DNA from: Thauera carbonicopians
GTDB lineage: Bacteria; Pseudomonadota; Gammaproteobacteria; Burkholderiales; Rhodocyclaceae
NCBI RefSeq assembly: GCF_025699485.1
Contig: NZ_JANUXN010000026.1
Coordinates: 1 to 43,912, forward strand
Direction of reading: 5' to 3'
Length of the DNA: 43,912 nt
Shown here: in pieces, positions 31,459 through 41,057 of the stretch
How positions within the stretch are numbered: the stretch's first letter is position 1
How the letters are laid out: every line of letters starts with the position of its first letter
Translations under genes and position numbers: made by a program
Notes under the pieces: generated by a model
Seen by the model: the letters and a program-made list of their open reading frames with translations, nothing else
The model's database searches: none
Told to the model about the DNA's origin: nothing

Positions 31459-34400
31459 ATGTCCGACGCCAGCCCCCGCGAGATCACCTTCCTGATTCCG
31501 GGCCAGCGCCCGGCATCCCGCAGCGGCGACATCGCCCCCGCCTCCACCTCGCCGGACCTGCCCGGCAGCCGCAAGGATTTCATTCAACTGGCCACCCGCC
31601 GCGACGGCGGGCCGATGCTGCGCACCAGCGCAACGGTCGGCGAAGACGTGGTGGTGCTGCACATCGAGGGCGGGCCGGAACTGGTGCTGCACCCGGAGGC
31701 GGCACGCGACCTGCTGCTGGCACAGGCCGACGGGCAAGCACTGAAACGCGGCGGGAAGGGAGAGCTGCAGTATCCCGACGAAGTACCGGTACCGGCGGAG
31801 CTGCAGTGGCGCGGACTGGAGAAGGCGGCGGTTTCACGCGGCTCCGGCTTTCTGGGCAAGGTGCTGCTGAAGGCCGTGGAGATCATCACCAATGTGCTCG
31901 GCGACCGCGAGCCTGCCAAGCGAGCTGCCGCAGCCATCGCGCGGCAGATCGACAGCGGCGTCACACCCGGCGTTTACCCGTTGAAGGCCAAGCAGCTCGG
32001 CAAGCTCAAGAACGACAGACGGCTGAACAGCATCCCGGTGCCGGCGCCGGACAAGCCCGTGCTGGTGCTGCTGCACGGCACTTTCGTCGACACCGCCAGC
32101 ACTTTCGGCAAACTGTGGGAGCATCACCCGGCGCGGGTGGGCGAGCTGTTCGCCCACTACGCCGACCAGGTCTATGCGCTGGACCACGCGACGCTGGGCG
32201 AGGACCCGATCGGCAACGCCCTGCAGCTGGTCCAGGCACTGCCCAAGGGCGTGCCGGTCAAGCTGCACCTGGTCTCGCATTCGCGCGGCGGCCTGGTGGC
32301 CGAAGTGCTGGCGCGCATGGCAGCCACGCGTGAGCTCACCGACGCGGACCGTGCGATCTTCGAGGACGAGAAGCACCGCGACCAGCTCCAGCAACTGCAG
32401 GCCCTGGCCAAGGCGCTGGGCGAACGCGAGGTGACGGTCGAGCGCGTGGTGCGCGTGGCCTGCCCGGCCCGCGGCACGCTGCTGGCATCGCGCCGGCTGG
32501 ACGCCTACCTGTCGATCGTGCGCTGGTCCTTGAAGCTGGCCGGCATACCGATGCTACCGGCACTGACGGATTTCCTGGCTGCCGTCGCACGCGAGCGCTT
32601 CGACCCGGAGACGCTGCCCGGCCTGTACGCGATGACGCCGGACAATCCGCTGGTCCAGTGGCTCAACGATGCCCAGGCGCTGGTTCCGGGCAAGCTGCGC
32701 GTGGTGGCCGGCGACATCGAGGGCGATTCGGTGCTGAGCTGGCTCAAGACCCTGCTGGCTGATGCCTTCTACTGGACCGACAACGACATCGTGGTCCAGA
32801 CCAGCTCGATGTACGGTGGCTCGCCGCGCAACGAGGGCGCGAGCTACATGCTCGACAAGAGCGCGGACGCCACCCATTTCAACTATTTCCGCAACAAGCT
32901 CACGGCCGACGCCATCGTCGATGGGCTGCTGCGCGACGCGCCTGCGGGCTTCGCGCCGATCGGCCCGCTGTCGTGGAAGGGCGAAAGCGCGGACGGGCGC
33001 CGCGCCGCGATGCGCAGCCAGTCCGTGCCGATGCCGGAGCGGCCGGCGGTGTTCCTGCTGCCGGGCATCCTGGGCAGCCACATCCAGGTCGATGGCAAGC
33101 GCGTCTGGCTGAGCTGGCGCGTGCTCGGCGGCCTGCTGCGGCTGGCCTACGAACCGGGGCAGCAACACATTCGCGACGATGGGCCGCTCGGCAATTTCTA
33201 CGACGATCTGGTCGAACATCTCGAACAAAGCCACGAGGTGATCCCCTTCGGCTTCGACTGGCGCCGGCCACTGGAGGAAGAAGCGCGCCGGCTCGGCCAG
33301 CGCGTCGCCGAGGCGCTGGACGCGCGTGCGGCCAGCGGGCAGCCGGTGCGCTTCGTCGCCCACTCCATGGGCGGGCTGCTGGTGCGCACCATGATGCTGG
33401 AGTGCCCGGAAGTCTGGCAGCGCGTGTGCCTGCATGAAGGCGGGCGCCTGCTGATGCTGGGCACGCCGAACGGCGGTTCCTGGGCGCCGATGCAGACGCT
33501 GTCCGGCGACGACAATTTCGGCAACCTGCTGGCCAGCGTGGGCGCACCCTTCCGCGACCGCAAGGCGCGCCAGGCCATGGCGGAGTTTCCGGGCTTCCTG
33601 CAGTTGCAGGCGGGCCTGACGGATCCCCGGCTGGAACTGTCGAAAGCAGAAACCTGGAAGAAGCTGGCAGACGAAGACCTGCGGCGCGTACGCGAGGCCA
33701 GCCTGTGGCACGACGTCGGCCTGCAGCTCGGCGCTTACGAATGGGGCGTGCCGACGAAGGACGTTCTGGATCAGGCCGTCGCGCTGCGGCAGCGCTTGGA
33801 CGAGCAGCGCGACAGGGACTTGCAGCGCTGGGCCGATCGCCTGCTGCTGGTCGTGGGGCAGTCGCGCTACACCCCCGATGGTTATGAGTGGGCGAACGAC
33901 GGCCTTGTCTACCTCGATCTCCGCGACGGCGGCGACGGCCGGGTGACGCTGACATCGGCGAGGCTGCCGCAGGTGCGGACCTGGACGCTGGATGTCGAGC
34001 ACGGCAAGCTGCCCTCGCACCGCAGGTCTTTCGAGGCCTTCCGCGAATTGCTAGAGAAAGGCGATACCTCACAGCTGAAGCTGCTGACGACCGAGGTCCG
34101 GCGCGACGGCAGCCGGGAAGATGCGCTCGAGACCGTGTCGCACGTGCGCAGCCGCCCTTCGCGCGGCCGCCTGGCCGGCGAGCGCCCGGCCGATTCGATG
34201 GATGCGGTGTTCGCTCTGGCGCAAAGGCAGCAGGACGACACCGCCGCACGCCAGGCAGCGCCCGCACTTCGCGTCACGGTGCTCAACGCCAACCTGGCTT
34301 TCGTGCGCCAGCCGCTGCTGGTGGGGCACTACACGGCATCGCGGCTGTCGGGCGCCGAAGTGGCGGTGAACGCGCTGGTGGGCGGCGTGATGGAGGATGC

Positions 34401-37179
34401 GCTGTCGGTCGGCCGCTATCCGCAGACGATCGGGGCAGCGCAGATCTTCCTGAACCACGCGGCGCCGCAGCACGATGCCCTGCTGCCCCAGCCCGAGGGC
34501 GTGATCGTGGTCGGCCTCGGCGCCGAAGGCAATCTGACCGAAGCGACGCTGGCCGAGTCGGTCTGCCAGGGCGTGCTGGCCTGGGCCGAACGCCAGGCCG
34601 AAGCCGACCAGGGTCCTGCTGGCATCGAACTGGCAGCCGTGCTGATCGGCAGCGGCGGCATCGGCATCCAGCCGGGCAACTCGGCGCGCGCCATCGCCCA
34701 TGGCGTGCGCGCCGCCAACAGCCGCATCGCGCAGTTGAACCAGCGCCGCAGGCGCGCGGTCTGGCCGCACATCGCCCATCTGCAGTTGGTCGAGCTCTAC
34801 CTGGAGCGCGCCGCCGAAGCCTGGCGCGGGCTGCAGGTGCATGCGACGGCGAGGCCGGGCGAGCTCGACATCACGCCGACGGTCGAAACCGGCACCGCAT
34901 CCCTGCGCCGGCAGGTTGATTCGGCCTACCGCGGGGCTGCATACGACTTCATCTCCATCACCTCGATGGGTGGCCACCCGGACCACCAGACCGCTGCCGC
35001 GCAGCAAGCCACCGAGCCGCTGGGCAGCACCGACATCCAGTTCCGCCTGGACACGAAGCGGGCACGCACCGAAGTACGGGCACTGAGCTCGCAGCCACGC
35101 CTGCTGCAGGAGATGCTGAGCCGGGCCTCGAACGACCACCAGTGCGGACCGCAGATCGGGCGCACCCTGTTCCAGCTGCTGGTGCCGCTGGAGATCGAAC
35201 CCTTCCTGGCCGGGCGCAGCCAGATGGTGCTGGAGGTGGACAAGGGCACGGCCGTCGTGCCCTGGGAACTGCTGGACACCGCGCCGGAACGCGGCCGGGA
35301 GCACGAGCACATGCCCTGGGGCATCCGCAGCCGGCTGATCCGCAAGCTCAGGACCAGCAGCTACCGTGATGCGGTGCGCGACACCGGCCGTGAAGACCAT
35401 GTGCTGATCGTCGGCGAACCGAAATGCGATCCGGCACGCTACGGCAGGCTCGAAGGCGCGCTGAACGAGTCCCGTGCCGTCAGCAAGCTGATGAAGAGCC
35501 GGCGCGGCGTCGGGCCGGACCATACCTTCGATCTGCTGGGCGGACATGATGCGACGACGATCATCAATGCGCTGATGTCCCACCCCTACCGGATCGTCCA
35601 CGTGGCAGGCCATGGCGAGCCCGGCGCCGAAGGCGGCGTGGTGCTGTCCGAAGGCACGGTGCTGGGGCCGCGCGAGATCAGGCAGATGCGTGCGGTGCCG
35701 GAGCTGGTGTTCGTCAACTGCTGCCATCTGGCGGCACTGCCGACACAGCAATTCGCCCAGGCGCCGGACCCGTTCAACCGCAGCGACTTCGCCGCCAGCA
35801 CGGCCGAGGCGCTGATCGAAATCGGCGTGCGCTGCGTGGTGGCAGCGGGCTGGGCAGTGGACGACGAACCGGCCCAGTTGTTTGCGGAAACCTTCTACCA
35901 GGCCTTGCTGGACCGCAGGACCTTCATGGAAGCCGTCGGCAATGCGCGCGAGGCGACCTGGCGCAGCTATCCCGACAGCAACACCTGGGCGGCTTATCAA
36001 TGCTACGGCGATCCGGAATGGCGCCTGCGCAGCCCGAACGACGACGATGCCGCAAAACCCGCAGCGATCACGGATGTGCAGAGCGAATACAGCGGCATCG
36101 CCTCGGCGACGGGCCTGAAGATCGCGCTGGAGAAGATCGCCACCGATGCCCGATATGGCCAGGGCGACCGCAGCGTGCTGCAGGAGCACGTGCGCCACCT
36201 TGCTGCACGCTTCGGGGCCGGCTGGGGGCGGAACATCGGATCAGTGGCCGAGGCGCTCGGCGCCGCATGCATCGAGAGCGGGCTCGTCGATGAAGGCATC
36301 GAATGGTATGAGCATGCGCTGACCGTCGAAGACGGCAGCGCCTCGCTGAGGGCTGCCGAACAACTGGCCAACCAGCGCGCGCGGCGGGCATGGAAGCGCG
36401 TTTCAAAGCTGGATGTCGACGCCGGTGCGCCAAAATCGAAACAGGGCAAAATCCGCAAGGAGCTCGACGACAAGCTCGAATCCGCTCGCGACGAGATCAC
36501 GAGCGCACGGCATGCGCTCGAAACCCTGGTGAAGCTGAAGCCCACGATCGAACGCCATTCATTGAACGGCTCGGCTTGCAAACGCCTTGCCATGGTCGAG
36601 CGCAAGGCATGCGGCATCGCGCAGGCGTGGCTGGAAACCGCCGGCAAGGACGAAGCCGCGAACAAGGATGCGCAGCAGCAACTGACTGCTTGCCAGAAGG
36701 CTGAGGACAAAGCGCTGGAAGCGATGGCGGCTGCCTACAAGCGTGGCAAGGAACTTGCCCTCGAACAGGGTCACCCGCAGTTCTTCTATCCCGCCATCAA
36801 CTACATCGCGGCCATGCTGGTATGCCCGCAAAGGCCCGGCAAGACAGGGTTCCCGGCCGAGGACGTAGCGGCCGTGCGCCAGTCACTGGACGAGCAGCTC
36901 GCACGCAAGGCCGATTTCTGGCTGGTGGCCAGCCGCATCGAACTCGACCTGTATCTCGCCATGGCCGAAGGCCGGCTGCAGCAGGCGCTGCCGCAGATCG
37001 AAGCGTTGTTCCAGGATCTTTACAGCCGCGTGCCCTCGCCCAACGCATGGGCAACGCTATATGACCAGGAGAAATTCGTACTCGAACGTTGGTGCGCCCG
37101 GCACGGCGATGCAAAAGGCGACATCGAGGCAAGCAAGCGTCTGCTGCAACTTCTGCAACAACACGCGGAAGGCAGATGA
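31459..37179 (+). CDS. Giant multidomain protein: two alpha/beta-hydrolases, CHAT protease and helical C-terminus
   Basis: I know of no characterised protein with this layout. The 1906-residue product has no signal peptide and is probably cytosolic. Hydrolase 1 has LVLLHGTF near residue 206 and the nucleophile elbow SHSRGG with Ser275. Hydrolase 2 is LCAT-like: FLLPGILGSHI from 532, elbow AHSMGG with Ser636, then LGTPNGG. Residues about 938-1095 (VIVVGLGAEGNLTEATLAES and LIGSGGIGIQ) resemble leucyl aminopeptidase N-terminal domains. The CHAT caspase-like domain (about 1220-1520) has PWELL at 1268-1272, His1385 in VAGHGE, NCC with Cys1421/1422, and the typical end YGDPEW. Residues about 1540-1906 are helical, perhaps TPR-like. 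It is a single intact frame; the ATG at 31459 has GAGGA upstream. A role as protease-gated lipase effector is inference. Confidence 0.85.
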   Translation: MSDASPREITFLIPGQRPASRSGDIAPASTSPDLPGSRKDFIQLATRRDGGPMLRTSATVGEDVVVLHIEGGPELVLHPEAARDLLLAQADGQALKRGGKGELQYPDEVPVPAELQWRGLEKAAVSRGSGFLGKVLLKAVEIITNVLGDREPAKRAAAAIARQIDSGVTPGVYPLKAKQLGKLKNDRRLNSIPVPAPDKPVLVLLHGTFVDTASTFGKLWEHHPARVGELFAHYADQVYALDHATLGEDPIGNALQLVQALPKGVPVKLHLVSHSRGGLVAEVLARMAATRELTDADRAIFEDEKHRDQLQQLQALAKALGEREVTVERVVRVACPARGTLLASRRLDAYLSIVRWSLKLAGIPMLPALTDFLAAVARERFDPETLPGLYAMTPDNPLVQWLNDAQALVPGKLRVVAGDIEGDSVLSWLKTLLADAFYWTDNDIVVQTSSMYGGSPRNEGASYMLDKSADATHFNYFRNKLTADAIVDGLLRDAPAGFAPIGPLSWKGESADGRRAAMRSQSVPMPERPAVFLLPGILGSHIQVDGKRVWLSWRVLGGLLRLAYEPGQQHIRDDGPLGNFYDDLVEHLEQSHEVIPFGFDWRRPLEEEARRLGQRVAEALDARAASGQPVRFVAHSMGGLLVRTMMLECPEVWQRVCLHEGGRLLMLGTPNGGSWAPMQTLSGDDNFGNLLASVGAPFRDRKARQAMAEFPGFLQLQAGLTDPRLELSKAETWKKLADEDLRRVREASLWHDVGLQLGAYEWGVPTKDVLDQAVALRQRLDEQRDRDLQRWADRLLLVVGQSRYTPDGYEWANDGLVYLDLRDGGDGRVTLTSARLPQVRTWTLDVEHGKLPSHRRSFEAFRELLEKGDTSQLKLLTTEVRRDGSREDALETVSHVRSRPSRGRLAGERPADSMDAVFALAQRQQDDTAARQAAPALRVTVLNANLAFVRQPLLVGHYTASRLSGAEVAVNALVGGVMEDALSVGRYPQTIGAAQIFLNHAAPQHDALLPQPEGVIVVGLGAEGNLTEATLAESVCQGVLAWAERQAEADQGPAGIELAAVLIGSGGIGIQPGNSARAIAHGVRAANSRIAQLNQRRRRAVWPHIAHLQLVELYLERAAEAWRGLQVHATARPGELDITPTVETGTASLRRQVDSAYRGAAYDFISITSMGGHPDHQTAAAQQATEPLGSTDIQFRLDTKRARTEVRALSSQPRLLQEMLSRASNDHQCGPQIGRTLFQLLVPLEIEPFLAGRSQMVLEVDKGTAVVPWELLDTAPERGREHEHMPWGIRSRLIRKLRTSSYRDAVRDTGREDHVLIVGEPKCDPARYGRLEGALNESRAVSKLMKSRRGVGPDHTFDLLGGHDATTIINALMSHPYRIVHVAGHGEPGAEGGVVLSEGTVLGPREIRQMRAVPELVFVNCCHLAALPTQQFAQAPDPFNRSDFAASTAEALIEIGVRCVVAAGWAVDDEPAQLFAETFYQALLDRRTFMEAVGNAREATWRSYPDSNTWAAYQCYGDPEWRLRSPNDDDAAKPAAITDVQSEYSGIASATGLKIALEKIATDARYGQGDRSVLQEHVRHLAARFGAGWGRNIGSVAEALGAACIESGLVDEGIEWYEHALTVEDGSASLRAAEQLANQRARRAWKRVSKLDVDAGAPKSKQGKIRKELDDKLESARDEITSARHALETLVKLKPTIERHSLNGSACKRLAMVERKACGIAQAWLETAGKDEAANKDAQQQLTACQKAEDKALEAMAAAYKRGKELALEQGHPQFFYPAINYIAAMLVCPQRPGKTGFPAEDVAAVRQSLDEQLARKADFWLVASRIELDLYLAMAEGRLQQALPQIEALFQDLYSRVPSPNAWATLYDQEKFVLERWCARHGDAKGDIEASKRLLQLLQQHAEGR

Positions 37180-37195
37180 TGCAACCGCTTCGTCC

Positions 37196-38371
37196 TTACC
37201 TCGTGAGCGCCGCCGCCATCCGCCGCAGCGCCTCGTCCAGCGTCGCGCGTGGGCAGCCGAAGTTCAGCCGCAGCCAGCCTAGCGCGCCGAAGGGGCGGCC
37301 GTCCGAGAGGCCGACGCCGGCGGCTTCGAAGAAGGCCGCCGGGTGGTCGATGCCGCGCTCGGCCATCAGGCCGCGGCAGTCGATCCAGGCCAGGTAGGTG
37401 GCTTCGGGCGAGATCGTCGCCAGGCCCGGCATCGCCGCCACCGCTTCCAGCACGCGGGCGCGATTGCCGCGCAGGTAGTCGAGCAGCGCGGCGCGCCACG
37501 GCCCGCCGTCGCGGTAGGCGGCTTCGGTCGCCACCATGCCCAGCACGTTGGCGTGCGGTATCAGGCCGCGCATCGCATGGCGGTAGCGGAGGCGCAGCGC
37601 GGCGTCCGGGATGACCGCGAAAGCGCAGTACAGCGCGGGAATGTTCCAGGTCTTGGACGGCGCCATCAGCGTGATCGTACGCCGTGCCGTGGCCTCGTCC
37701 AGCGCGGCGATGGGCCGGTGCGGACGCTCCTCGTCGAGCACCAGGCCGCAGTGGATTTCGTCGGCGCAGATCAGCAGATCCCTGCGCTCGGCAAAATCTG
37801 CCAGCCGGCGCAGTTCGCCGGTGTCGAACACGCGCCCGACCGGGTTGTGCGGCGAGCACAGCAGCAGCATGCGGCTGCGTGCATCCGCCACGCTTTCGAG
37901 CGCATTCCAGTCCCATTGCCAGCGGCCGTCGCGCAGCACCAGTTCGCAGCGCTGCAGCACGCGGCCGGTGTTGGCCGGCGCGGACAGGAAAGGCGGATAG
38001 ACCGGCGCGGCGGTCAGCACGCCGTCGCCCGGCTCGCCGGCCAGCAGGCAGGCGAGGTTGAAGCCCGTCACCACGCCGGGCAGCCACACCAGCCAGTCGG
38101 GCTCGATCGTCCAGCCATGGTCGCGCTGCAGGCCCTCGGCCACCGCCTGCTCCAGCGAAGGCCAGGCATCGGTGTAGCCGAACACGCCATGGTCGAGGCG
38201 CCGGCGCAGCGCTTCGATGACGGCAGGCGGCGCAGCGAAGTCCATGTCCGCCACCCACAGCGGCAGCACGTCACGGCCGGCATAGCGGCCCCACTTCTCG
38301 CCCGGCGTGCCGCGGCGGTCGATGATGCAGTCGAAGTCGAACGGGGCGGCGGAATGGTCTGGGGCGTTCAT
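37196..38371 (-). CDS. patB: PatB/MalY-type PLP-dependent C-S lyase
   Basis: The 391-residue product is a fold-type I PLP enzyme of the MalY/PatB group. These enzymes cleave cystathionine or other S-substituted cysteines to pyruvate, ammonia and a thiol. Signatures are the start DRRGTPGEKWGRY, LPLWVADMDFAAPPAV, GVFGYTD, LLLCSPHNPVGRVF, ICADEIHCGLV and the PLP lysine in MAPSKTWNIPAL. Like MalY members it starts with the conserved K-W segment. The open frame extends far upstream to 39787 over phr in another frame, but the ATG at 38371 matches the family start. It is convergent with the giant gene, ending 17 bases from its stop. Confidence 0.93.
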   Translation of the reverse strand: MNAPDHSAAPFDFDCIIDRRGTPGEKWGRYAGRDVLPLWVADMDFAAPPAVIEALRRRLDHGVFGYTDAWPSLEQAVAEGLQRDHGWTIEPDWLVWLPGVVTGFNLACLLAGEPGDGVLTAAPVYPPFLSAPANTGRVLQRCELVLRDGRWQWDWNALESVADARSRMLLLCSPHNPVGRVFDTGELRRLADFAERRDLLICADEIHCGLVLDEERPHRPIAALDEATARRTITLMAPSKTWNIPALYCAFAVIPDAALRLRYRHAMRGLIPHANVLGMVATEAAYRDGGPWRAALLDYLRGNRARVLEAVAAMPGLATISPEATYLAWIDCRGLMAERGIDHPAAFFEAAGVGLSDGRPFGALGWLRLNFGCPRATLDEALRRMAAALTR

Positions 38372-38439
38372 GGTCGGCAGACAGTCGGGAACAGGGCCCT
38401 GCATTGTCCCGCAACTGCACGATGTATCCAGTGTTTCGA

Positions 38440-39879
38440 TCAGGCCTTCAACACGCCGAAGCGCTTCAGCGTGCGCTCGCGTGCCGCCGCATGGTCGACG
38501 ACCGGCGCGGGGTAGTCGACGCCGATCCGGGTGCGGCACGCATTCTGGTCGATGCCGCCCATGGTCCACGGCGCATGGATGAAGGCGTCGGGCACACGCG
38601 CCAGTTCCGGCAGGTAGCGGCGGATGAAGCGTCCTCCGGGGTCGAACTTCTGCGATTGCGTCACCGGATTGAAGATGCGGAAGTACGGCTGCGCATCGCA
38701 GCCGGTCGACGCGGCCCACTGCCAACCGCCATTGTTGGCGGCGAGGTCGTAGTCGTTCAGGTGTACGGCGAAATTGCGCTCGCCAAGGCGCCAGTCGATG
38801 CCGAGGTCCTTGCTCAGGAAAGAGGCGACGATCATGCGCAGGCGGTTGTGCATGTAGCCGGTCTGCGCCAGTTGCCGCATCGCGGCGTCGACGATCGGGT
38901 AGCCGGTGCGCGCCTCGGCCCAGGCGGCGAACAGCTCGGGCGCGTCGTCCCACGCCACGCCGTCGTACTCGGGCCGGAAGGCCCGCGCCACCACATGCGG
39001 GTGATGCCACAGGATCTGGTGGTAGAAATCGCGCCAGATCAGCTCGCCCAGCCAGGCTTGCGCGCCTTCGCCGCCATCGCGCCAGGCGTGCGCGGCGAGC
39101 TGGCGGATCGACACGGTGCCGAAGCGCAGATGGACCGACAGGTAGCTGACGCCCTTGATCGCCGGAAAATCCCGCGTCTGCGCATAGCGTCCGATGCGCG
39201 CGGCGAAGTCCTCGAACAACCTGCGCCCGCCGCTCATGCCCGTCGGCATCCGCAGCTCGGCAAGGCCGGCCGGCTCGAAACCGATGCCGGCAAGGCGGGG
39301 CAGCGCTTCGCCCGCGGGTTTGGGCGCCAGGCGGTGCGCGTACCGCTCCACCGGGTAGGGCTTCACCTGGAAATCGTCGACCGCCTTCAGCCACGCGTTC
39401 CGGTACGGGGTGAACACGCTGAAAGGCTTGCCGGCCTGGGTCAGCACCTCGCCGCGCTCGAAGGCCACCTGGTCCTTGAAGTCCTCGTAGCCGATGCCGG
39501 CCTCGGCCAGCCGCTGCGCCACCCGGCTGTCGCGCACGATCGCGTCCGGCTCGTAGTCGCGATTGACGAAGACCTTGGCCACGCCCAGCTCCACCGCGAG
39601 ACGCGGGATTTCGTCCTCGGCGCGCCCGTGGCGCACGATGATGCCCGCCCCCTGTCCGCCGGCCGCGCGCGACATGGCGTCGAGCGCAGCATCCAGCTCG
39701 GCGAGGCTGGCATGGATGAACTCGACGCGGCGGTCGCGGCGCGACGGCAAGGCGTCGAGGATGGCGGTATCGAACACGAAGGCGCAATGCACGCGGCCGG
39801 CGAAACGCAGCGCCCGATACAGCGCGGCGTGATCGAAGCTGCGCAGGTCGCGGCGAAACCAGACGAGGGCTGAATTCAT
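38440..39879 (-). CDS. phr: Deoxyribodipyrimidine photolyase
   Basis: Phr repairs UV cyclobutane pyrimidine dimers using blue light and FAD. The 479-residue product has the N-terminal antenna-binding domain ([19 protein letters not shown], about residues 1-130) and the FAD/DNA-binding domain. The latter has [47 protein letters not shown], the [13 protein letters not shown] block, [24 protein letters not shown] (the Trp electron-transfer region) and FIRRYLPEL. Family and length fit class I CPD photolyases. The ATG at 39879 opens on the conserved start. It lies upstream of patB on the same strand with a 68-base gap. Confidence 0.96.
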   Translation of the reverse strand: MNSALVWFRRDLRSFDHAALYRALRFAGRVHCAFVFDTAILDALPSRRDRRVEFIHASLAELDAALDAMSRAAGGQGAGIIVRHGRAEDEIPRLAVELGVAKVFVNRDYEPDAIVRDSRVAQRLAEAGIGYEDFKDQVAFERGEVLTQAGKPFSVFTPYRNAWLKAVDDFQVKPYPVERYAHRLAPKPAGEALPRLAGIGFEPAGLAELRMPTGMSGGRRLFEDFAARIGRYAQTRDFPAIKGVSYLSVHLRFGTVSIRQLAAHAWRDGGEGAQAWLGELIWRDFYHQILWHHPHVVARAFRPEYDGVAWDDAPELFAAWAEARTGYPIVDAAMRQLAQTGYMHNRLRMIVASFLSKDLGIDWRLGERNFAVHLNDYDLAANNGGWQWAASTGCDAQPYFRIFNPVTQSQKFDPGGRFIRRYLPELARVPDAFIHAPWTMGGIDQNACRTRIGVDYPAPVVDHAAARERTLKRFGVLKA

Positions 39880-40008
39880 CGTTGCGATCCGGATGGACGG
39901 GAAGCGATTATCGGCTCACCCGGCCGTTTCTGCGACGCAGGCCCGCAGCAGAGCCGGAATCGCGGCCGGCATCCTTTCCTCGCCACACAAGAACGCGGGC
40001 GAAGTGCG

Positions 40009-40014
40009 TAAAAT
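40009..40014 (+). promoter_or_regulatory. Candidate -10 box for algH
   Basis: TAAAAT lies 8 bases upstream of the preferred algH ATG, so a transcript from it would have almost no leader. It could instead be chance, with TAAA preceding a start at 40013. No -35 match is evident. Confidence 0.25.
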
Positions 40015-40021
40015 GGCAGGC

Positions 40022-40588
40022 ATGGAAACCCCCACGGCCAACTTCACGCATCACTTCCTGATCGCCATGCCCCACATGGCCGATCCCCATTTCGCCCGCG
40101 CGCTGACCTACATCGCCGAGCACAACGAACAGGGCGCGCTGGGCATCATCGTCAACCGCCCGATCGACATGACGCTGGCCACGCTGTTCGAACGCATCGA
40201 GGTGCCGCTCGAAGCAGAAGGCTTCGACACCCAGCCGGTGTATTTCGGCGGGCCGGTGCAGACCGATCGCGGCTTCGTGCTGCACCGGCCGCTCGGCGAC
40301 TGGCACTCGACGCTGAAGGTCAGCGACGAGGTCGGCCTCACCAGCAGCCGCGACGTGCTGCAGGCGATCGGCGCCCAGGGCGAGCCGCGCGAAGTGCTGG
40401 TCACGCTCGGTTATGCCGGCTGGACCGCCGGCCAACTGGAACAGGAACTGATGGACAACGCCTGGCTGACGGTGCCGGCGGACATGTCGATCGTGTTTGA
40501 ACTGCCGCCCGAAGAACGCCTGGCCGCCGCGATGCAGAAGCTGGGCGTCGATTTCGCCAACCTCAGCGAGGTCGCGGGGCATGCCTGA
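40022..40588 (+). CDS. algH: UPF0301/AlgH (YqgE) family protein
   Basis: The 188-residue product belongs to the AlgH/YqgE family, whose molecular function is not known; the name comes from a link to alginate regulation in Pseudomonas. Signatures are [67 protein letters not shown] and [10 protein letters not shown]. Two in-frame ATGs lie at 40013 and 40022; the second is preferred because GGCAGG leads into it, though either is possible. Its end overlaps ruvX by 8 bases, and the algH-ruvX-pyrR-pyrB-pyrC' order is a well-known proteobacterial cluster. Confidence 0.93.
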   Translation: METPTANFTHHFLIAMPHMADPHFARALTYIAEHNEQGALGIIVNRPIDMTLATLFERIEVPLEAEGFDTQPVYFGGPVQTDRGFVLHRPLGDWHSTLKVSDEVGLTSSRDVLQAIGAQGEPREVLVTLGYAGWTAGQLEQELMDNAWLTVPADMSIVFELPPEERLAAAMQKLGVDFANLSEVAGHA

Positions 40589-41057
40589 CGCGGCATCCGC
40601 CGCCCCGCCTACCCTGCCCGCGCGCGGCACCCTGCTCGGCTTCGATTTCGGCCTGGCACGCATCGGCGTGGCCGGCGGCGAACTCGAAACCGGCCATGCC
40701 AGCGCGCTGACCACGCTGCACGACGAATCCAACGACGCCCGCTTCAAGGCCATCGCCAGGCTGATCGCCGAATGGCGGCCGGTGGCGCTGGTGGTCGGCA
40801 TCCCCGTCCATCTCGACGGCAGCGAACACGAACTCACGGCCCGCTGCCGCCGCTTCGCCAACCAGTTGCACGGCCGCTTCGGCCTGCCGGTCTTCCCCGC
40901 CGACGAACGCCTGTCCTCGGTCGCCGCCGAAGCCGAACTCTCCCGCGCCGGCCTCAAGGGCTGGGGCGAACGCAAGGCGGTGCTCGACGCCGCTGCCGCC
41001 CGGATCATCCTGCAAACCTTCCTGGACGCCCATCGCCATGAACATTCTCGATGCTGA
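40581..41057 (+). CDS. ruvX: RuvX/YqgF pre-16S rRNA nuclease
   Basis: YqgF is an RNase H-like Holliday-junction-resolvase-fold protein needed for 16S rRNA 5'-end maturation. The 158-residue product has [17 protein letters not shown] with the first metal-binding Asp, [32 protein letters not shown] with the DERLSS signature, and [15 protein letters not shown]. The N-terminus is a few residues longer than in E. coli. The ATG at 40581 overlaps the algH stop by 8 bases and the 3' end overlaps pyrR by 20, so the three are translationally linked. Confidence 0.95.
   Translation: MPDAASAAPPTLPARGTLLGFDFGLARIGVAGGELETGHASALTTLHDESNDARFKAIARLIAEWRPVALVVGIPVHLDGSEHELTARCRRFANQLHGRFGLPVFPADERLSSVAAEAELSRAGLKGWGERKAVLDAAAARIILQTFLDAHRHEHSRC

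Noticed and set aside
34069-36198. 709-codon open frame antisense to the hydrolase-CHAT gene
   Set aside because: Sense-strand motifs (CHAT His and Cys, PWELL, YGDP) show which strand is coding. The antisense frame lacks any pattern.
37196-39787. 863-codon reading that would extend patB upstream over phr
   Set aside because: The PLP-enzyme domain starts cleanly at 38371, and the upstream part is phr read in another frame, so this is not a fusion protein.
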